Assembly (NCBI GenBank): GCA_019752915.1
Contig: JAIELO010000311.1
Span: 1 to 17,655 of the forward strand
DNA length: 17,655 bases
Direction of reading: 5' to 3'
Source: Burkholderiaceae bacterium
GTDB taxonomy: Bacteria; Pseudomonadota; Gammaproteobacteria; Burkholderiales; Burkholderiaceae_D
The notes beneath the pieces were generated by a model. It made no database searches and had not been told where the DNA came from. It saw only the letters and a list, made by a program, of their open reading frames with translations. A program made the translations under genes and the position numbers. Position 1 is the first letter of the stretch. The number at the start of each line of letters is the position of its first letter. Positions 15,395 to 17,655 of the stretch are shown here, piece after piece.

Positions 15395-16471
15395 ATTATA
15401 GAAGCTGCTGCGCAGATAGTGGCTACGCAAGTGTTTAAAGGCTACCATCAGGATAGCCGAAGCGGGCAAGGCCAGCAGCACGCCGACGAAGCCGAACAGC
15501 TGGCCGAAGGCCATCAGAGCGAAGATCACGGCCAGCGGATTCAGACCAATACGCTCGCCCACCAGTCGCGGCGTGAGGAAGAATCCTTCGATCACCTGAC
15601 CGGCGCCGTAGATAATGGCCACGGCCACCATGCCACTCAGGTCGTTAAACTGCAGCACCGCCGAAATCAGCGCCAGCGCCAGTCCCAGACCGAAGCCGAG
15701 GTAGGGGATGAACACCAGCAGGCCGGTGATGATCCCGACCGGCAGCGCCACGTCGAAGCCGGCAATGCCCAGTGCCACCGAGTAGTAGACTGCCAGTACC
15801 AGCATCACCAGCAACTGGCCGCGCAGGTACTGGGCCAGCAGCACATCGACTTCTTCGGCCATGGCCAAGGTCGCGCCGATCCAGCGGCGTGGCACACAGG
15901 CAGCAATCCGCGCCAGCATGGCATGCCAGTCCAGCAGCAGGTAGAACAGTACTACGGGAATCAGTACCAGCGTGGCCAGCCAGCCCAGTACCGCGCTGCC
16001 ACCAGTGCGCGCGGAATTCAGGGCGGCGCTCCAGATGGCGTCACCACTGCTGGCCATCTGCTCGGAAACGAGTTTCTTGATGCCGGTGCTGTCGAGGCGG
16101 ATTTTGACGCCCATTTCCTGCAGGCGTGGCCCCAGCAGATCGTTGATCTTGGCCAGAAACGCGGGAATCTGCGCCTGCATTAGCGGGATTTCCTTCTGCA
16201 GCACCGGCACCACGATCAGTACCAGCGCTGTCAGGGCGGCAAAGAACAGCAGGATTACCACCAGCGCGGCCAGTGCGCGCGGCATTTGCCAGCGGCGCAG
16301 ACGCAGGCGGTGCAGGGCATCGACGCCGGGATTGAGTGCGTAGGCGAAGATGGCGGCGGCCAGAAACGGCGTCAGTACCGGCCCCAGAGTGACCAGCAGG
16401 AAGAAGAATGCCCCCCAGACCGCGAGCCAGAATGCTGTTTGCTTTTGCTCTAGCGAGAGGGGAAATGGCAT
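15389..16471 (-). CDS. AI-2E family (PerM/YdiK-like) inner-membrane permease
   Basis: 360 aa polytopic membrane protein. Hydrophobic segments lie at about 12-30, 32-48, 66-90, then a soluble stretch to about 155, and further helices at about 160-180, 215-235, 238-275 and 300-350. The N-terminal PVLTPFLAAAIFAYALNPGVDAL and the late VIEGFFLTPRLVGERIGLNPLAVIFALMAFG with FGFVGVLLALPASA are hallmark segments of the AI-2E transporter family. Members have been linked to autoinducer export, sodium/proton exchange or unknown tasks, so the substrate here is open. The start MPFPLSLEQKQTAFWLA is typical of the group, although no clear Shine-Dalgarno is seen. It is the first gene of the minus-strand cluster, 48 bp upstream of hda. 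Confidence 0.88.
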   Translation of the reverse strand: MPFPLSLEQKQTAFWLAVWGAFFFLLVTLGPVLTPFLAAAIFAYALNPGVDALHRLRLRRWQMPRALAALVVILLFFAALTALVLIVVPVLQKEIPLMQAQIPAFLAKINDLLGPRLQEMGVKIRLDSTGIKKLVSEQMASSGDAIWSAALNSARTGGSAVLGWLATLVLIPVVLFYLLLDWHAMLARIAACVPRRWIGATLAMAEEVDVLLAQYLRGQLLVMLVLAVYYSVALGIAGFDVALPVGIITGLLVFIPYLGFGLGLALALISAVLQFNDLSGMVAVAIIYGAGQVIEGFFLTPRLVGERIGLNPLAVIFALMAFGQLFGFVGVLLALPASAILMVAFKHLRSHYLRSSFYNA

Positions 16472-16633
16472 GGAATGTGATTTAGATAGTTAAAAACGGC
16501 TGTGGCGCTAGCCAGTTTGATAAAATAGCGGATTAACCGGCTTGCCGCGCTGTTATTTTGCGCATTTTCGTGTCTTTTTGCTACGAAACAGGTCGCCGCC
16601 TTCTATTTTACCGCCTCCGCTGCCAAATACACC
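16472..16633. promoter_or_regulatory. 162-bp divergent promoter region between the permease and purM
   Basis: Two divergent genes must both be served from this AT-richer spacer. Toward purM, TTGCTA (16578-16583) is followed after 17 bp by a weak TTCTAT (16601-16606) and after 20 bp by TATTTT (16604-16609). TTGATAAAAT at 16517-16526 is another AT-rich patch. Toward the permease the stretch TAACTATCTAAAT (complement of about 16480-16492) is the only -10-like sequence. None is a strong match, and no riboswitch or operator was recognised. Confidence 0.35.
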
Positions 16634-17655
16634 ATGAGCCAAACTTCTAATGTTTCCCTGTCCTACCGTGATGCCGGCGTCGATATCGATGCAGGTGACG
16701 CTTTAGTCGAAGCGATCAAGCCATTTGCCAAGCGCACCCTGCGCGAAGGCGTGATGGGCGGCTTGGGCGGTTTCGGTGCGATGTTCGAAATTAGCAAGAA
16801 GTACAAGGAGCCAGTACTGGTGTCCGGTACCGACGGCGTGGGCACCAAGCTGAAACTGGCGTTCGAGCTGAACCGTCACGACACGGTCGGTATCGATCTG
16901 GTCGCCATGAGCGTGAACGACATTCTGGTGCAGGGCGCCGAGCCACTGTTCTTCCTCGACTACTTCGCTTGCGGCAAGCTGGACGTGGCCATCGCTACCG
17001 ACGTGATCAAAGGCATCGCGCAGGGTTGCGAGCAGGCCGGTTGCGCGCTGATTGGCGGCGAAACGGCGGAAATGCCATCGATGTACCCGGCTGGTGAGTA
17101 CGACCTGGCCGGTTTCGCGGTGGGCGCTGTAGAAAAATCGCAGATCATCGACGGCACCAAGATTGCCCCGGGCGACGTGGTGCTGGGTCTAGCCTCGTCG
17201 GGCGTGCACTCGAACGGTTACTCGCTGGTGCGTAAGATTATCGAAGTGGCCAAGCCGGATCTGGAAGGCGACTTCCACGGCCGCAAGCTGGCCGACGTGC
17301 TGATGCAGCCAACCCGCATCTACGTGAAGCCACTGCTGGCGCTGATGGCCTCGATGGAAGTCAAAGGCATGGTGCACATCACCGGCGGCGGTCTGGTAGA
17401 AAACATTCCACGCGTGCTGCAAGCCGGTCTGGTTGCCGAACTCGATTCCAAAGCATGGACCCTGCCACCACTGTTCACCTGGCTGCAGCAGCACGGTGGC
17501 GTGGCTGACGCCGAGATGCACCGCGTGTTCAACTGCGGCATCGGCATGACCGTGATCGTGTCGCAGGAAAACGCTGCAGCGGCCAAGGCCCAGCTGGAAG
17601 CGGCTGGCGAAACCGTCTACACCATCGGCCGCATCCGCGCCCGCGTGGGTGACGA
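16634..17655 (+). CDS. purM: Phosphoribosylformylglycinamidine cyclo-ligase PurM, 3' end cut by the window
   Basis: AIR synthetase, the fifth step of de novo purine synthesis: it closes the imidazole ring of FGAM using ATP. About 340 codons are visible with no stop; the family is about 345-350 aa, so only a few codons are missing. Recognised from [17 protein letters not shown], the ATP/metal loop [10 protein letters not shown] (64-73), [78 protein letters not shown] and FNCGIGM. The start [21 protein letters not shown] is the usual family N-terminus, but no good Shine-Dalgarno precedes it. It is divergent from the permease. Confidence 0.96.
   Translation, partial: MSQTSNVSLSYRDAGVDIDAGDALVEAIKPFAKRTLREGVMGGLGGFGAMFEISKKYKEPVLVSGTDGVGTKLKLAFELNRHDTVGIDLVAMSVNDILVQGAEPLFFLDYFACGKLDVAIATDVIKGIAQGCEQAGCALIGGETAEMPSMYPAGEYDLAGFAVGAVEKSQIIDGTKIAPGDVVLGLASSGVHSNGYSLVRKIIEVAKPDLEGDFHGRKLADVLMQPTRIYVKPLLALMASMEVKGMVHITGGGLVENIPRVLQAGLVAELDSKAWTLPPLFTWLQQHGGVADAEMHRVFNCGIGMTVIVSQENAAAAKAQLEAAGETVYTIGRIRARVGD

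Noticed and set aside
15332..16183. 283-codon plus-strand open frame opposite the permease
   Set aside because: His/Gln-rich low-complexity translation antisense to a clear membrane protein gene; no sign of coding.

Overview
The window reads as an ordinary chromosomal segment of a moderately GC-rich betaproteobacterium, most likely Burkholderiales and perhaps Oxalobacteraceae. This rests on protein resemblance recognised by eye and on a gene order (purM, AI-2E permease, hda, HAD phosphatase, pcnB, folK, panB) that I know as typical of that group. No tRNA, rRNA, CRISPR array, insertion sequence, phage gene or long repeat was seen.

Region 1 (1-11072, all + strand) is one tightly packed polyamine uptake and breakdown operon. 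It opens with the 3' part of potG, then potH and potI (PotFGHI-type putrescine ABC importer; the binding protein PotF would lie upstream of the window). Next comes an outer-membrane beta-barrel protein of the DUF3138 type. Then follow a PuuC-like aldehyde dehydrogenase, a type III glutamine-synthetase-like ligase, a PuuB-like FAD oxidase, a second, PuuA-like glutamine-synthetase-family ligase, and a divergent class III aminotransferase. Gaps between genes are 27 bp or less, and one pair overlaps. Together they suggest this route: passage through the outer membrane, import by PotFGHI, gamma-glutamylation of the amine, oxidation to the aldehyde, then oxidation to gamma-glutamyl-GABA. The hydrolase PuuD and the regulator PuuR are not in the window.

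Region 2 (11095-16471, all - strand) converges on the operon with a gap of only 22 bp. In transcription order it carries an AI-2E family permease, hda (replication initiation control), an HAD phosphatase, pcnB (poly(A) polymerase), folK and panB. hda/HAD and HAD/pcnB overlap and look translationally coupled. folK and panB supply folate and pantothenate precursors.

Region 3 (16634-17655, + strand) is purM of purine synthesis, divergent from the permease across a 162-bp spacer and cut by the window end a few codons short of its stop.

The parts most worth a second look are the barrel protein inside the polyamine operon, the pairing of two distinct glutamine-synthetase-like ligases with a single oxidase, and the aminotransferase with a rewritten cofactor-binding region. 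I found no clearly unprecedented system.
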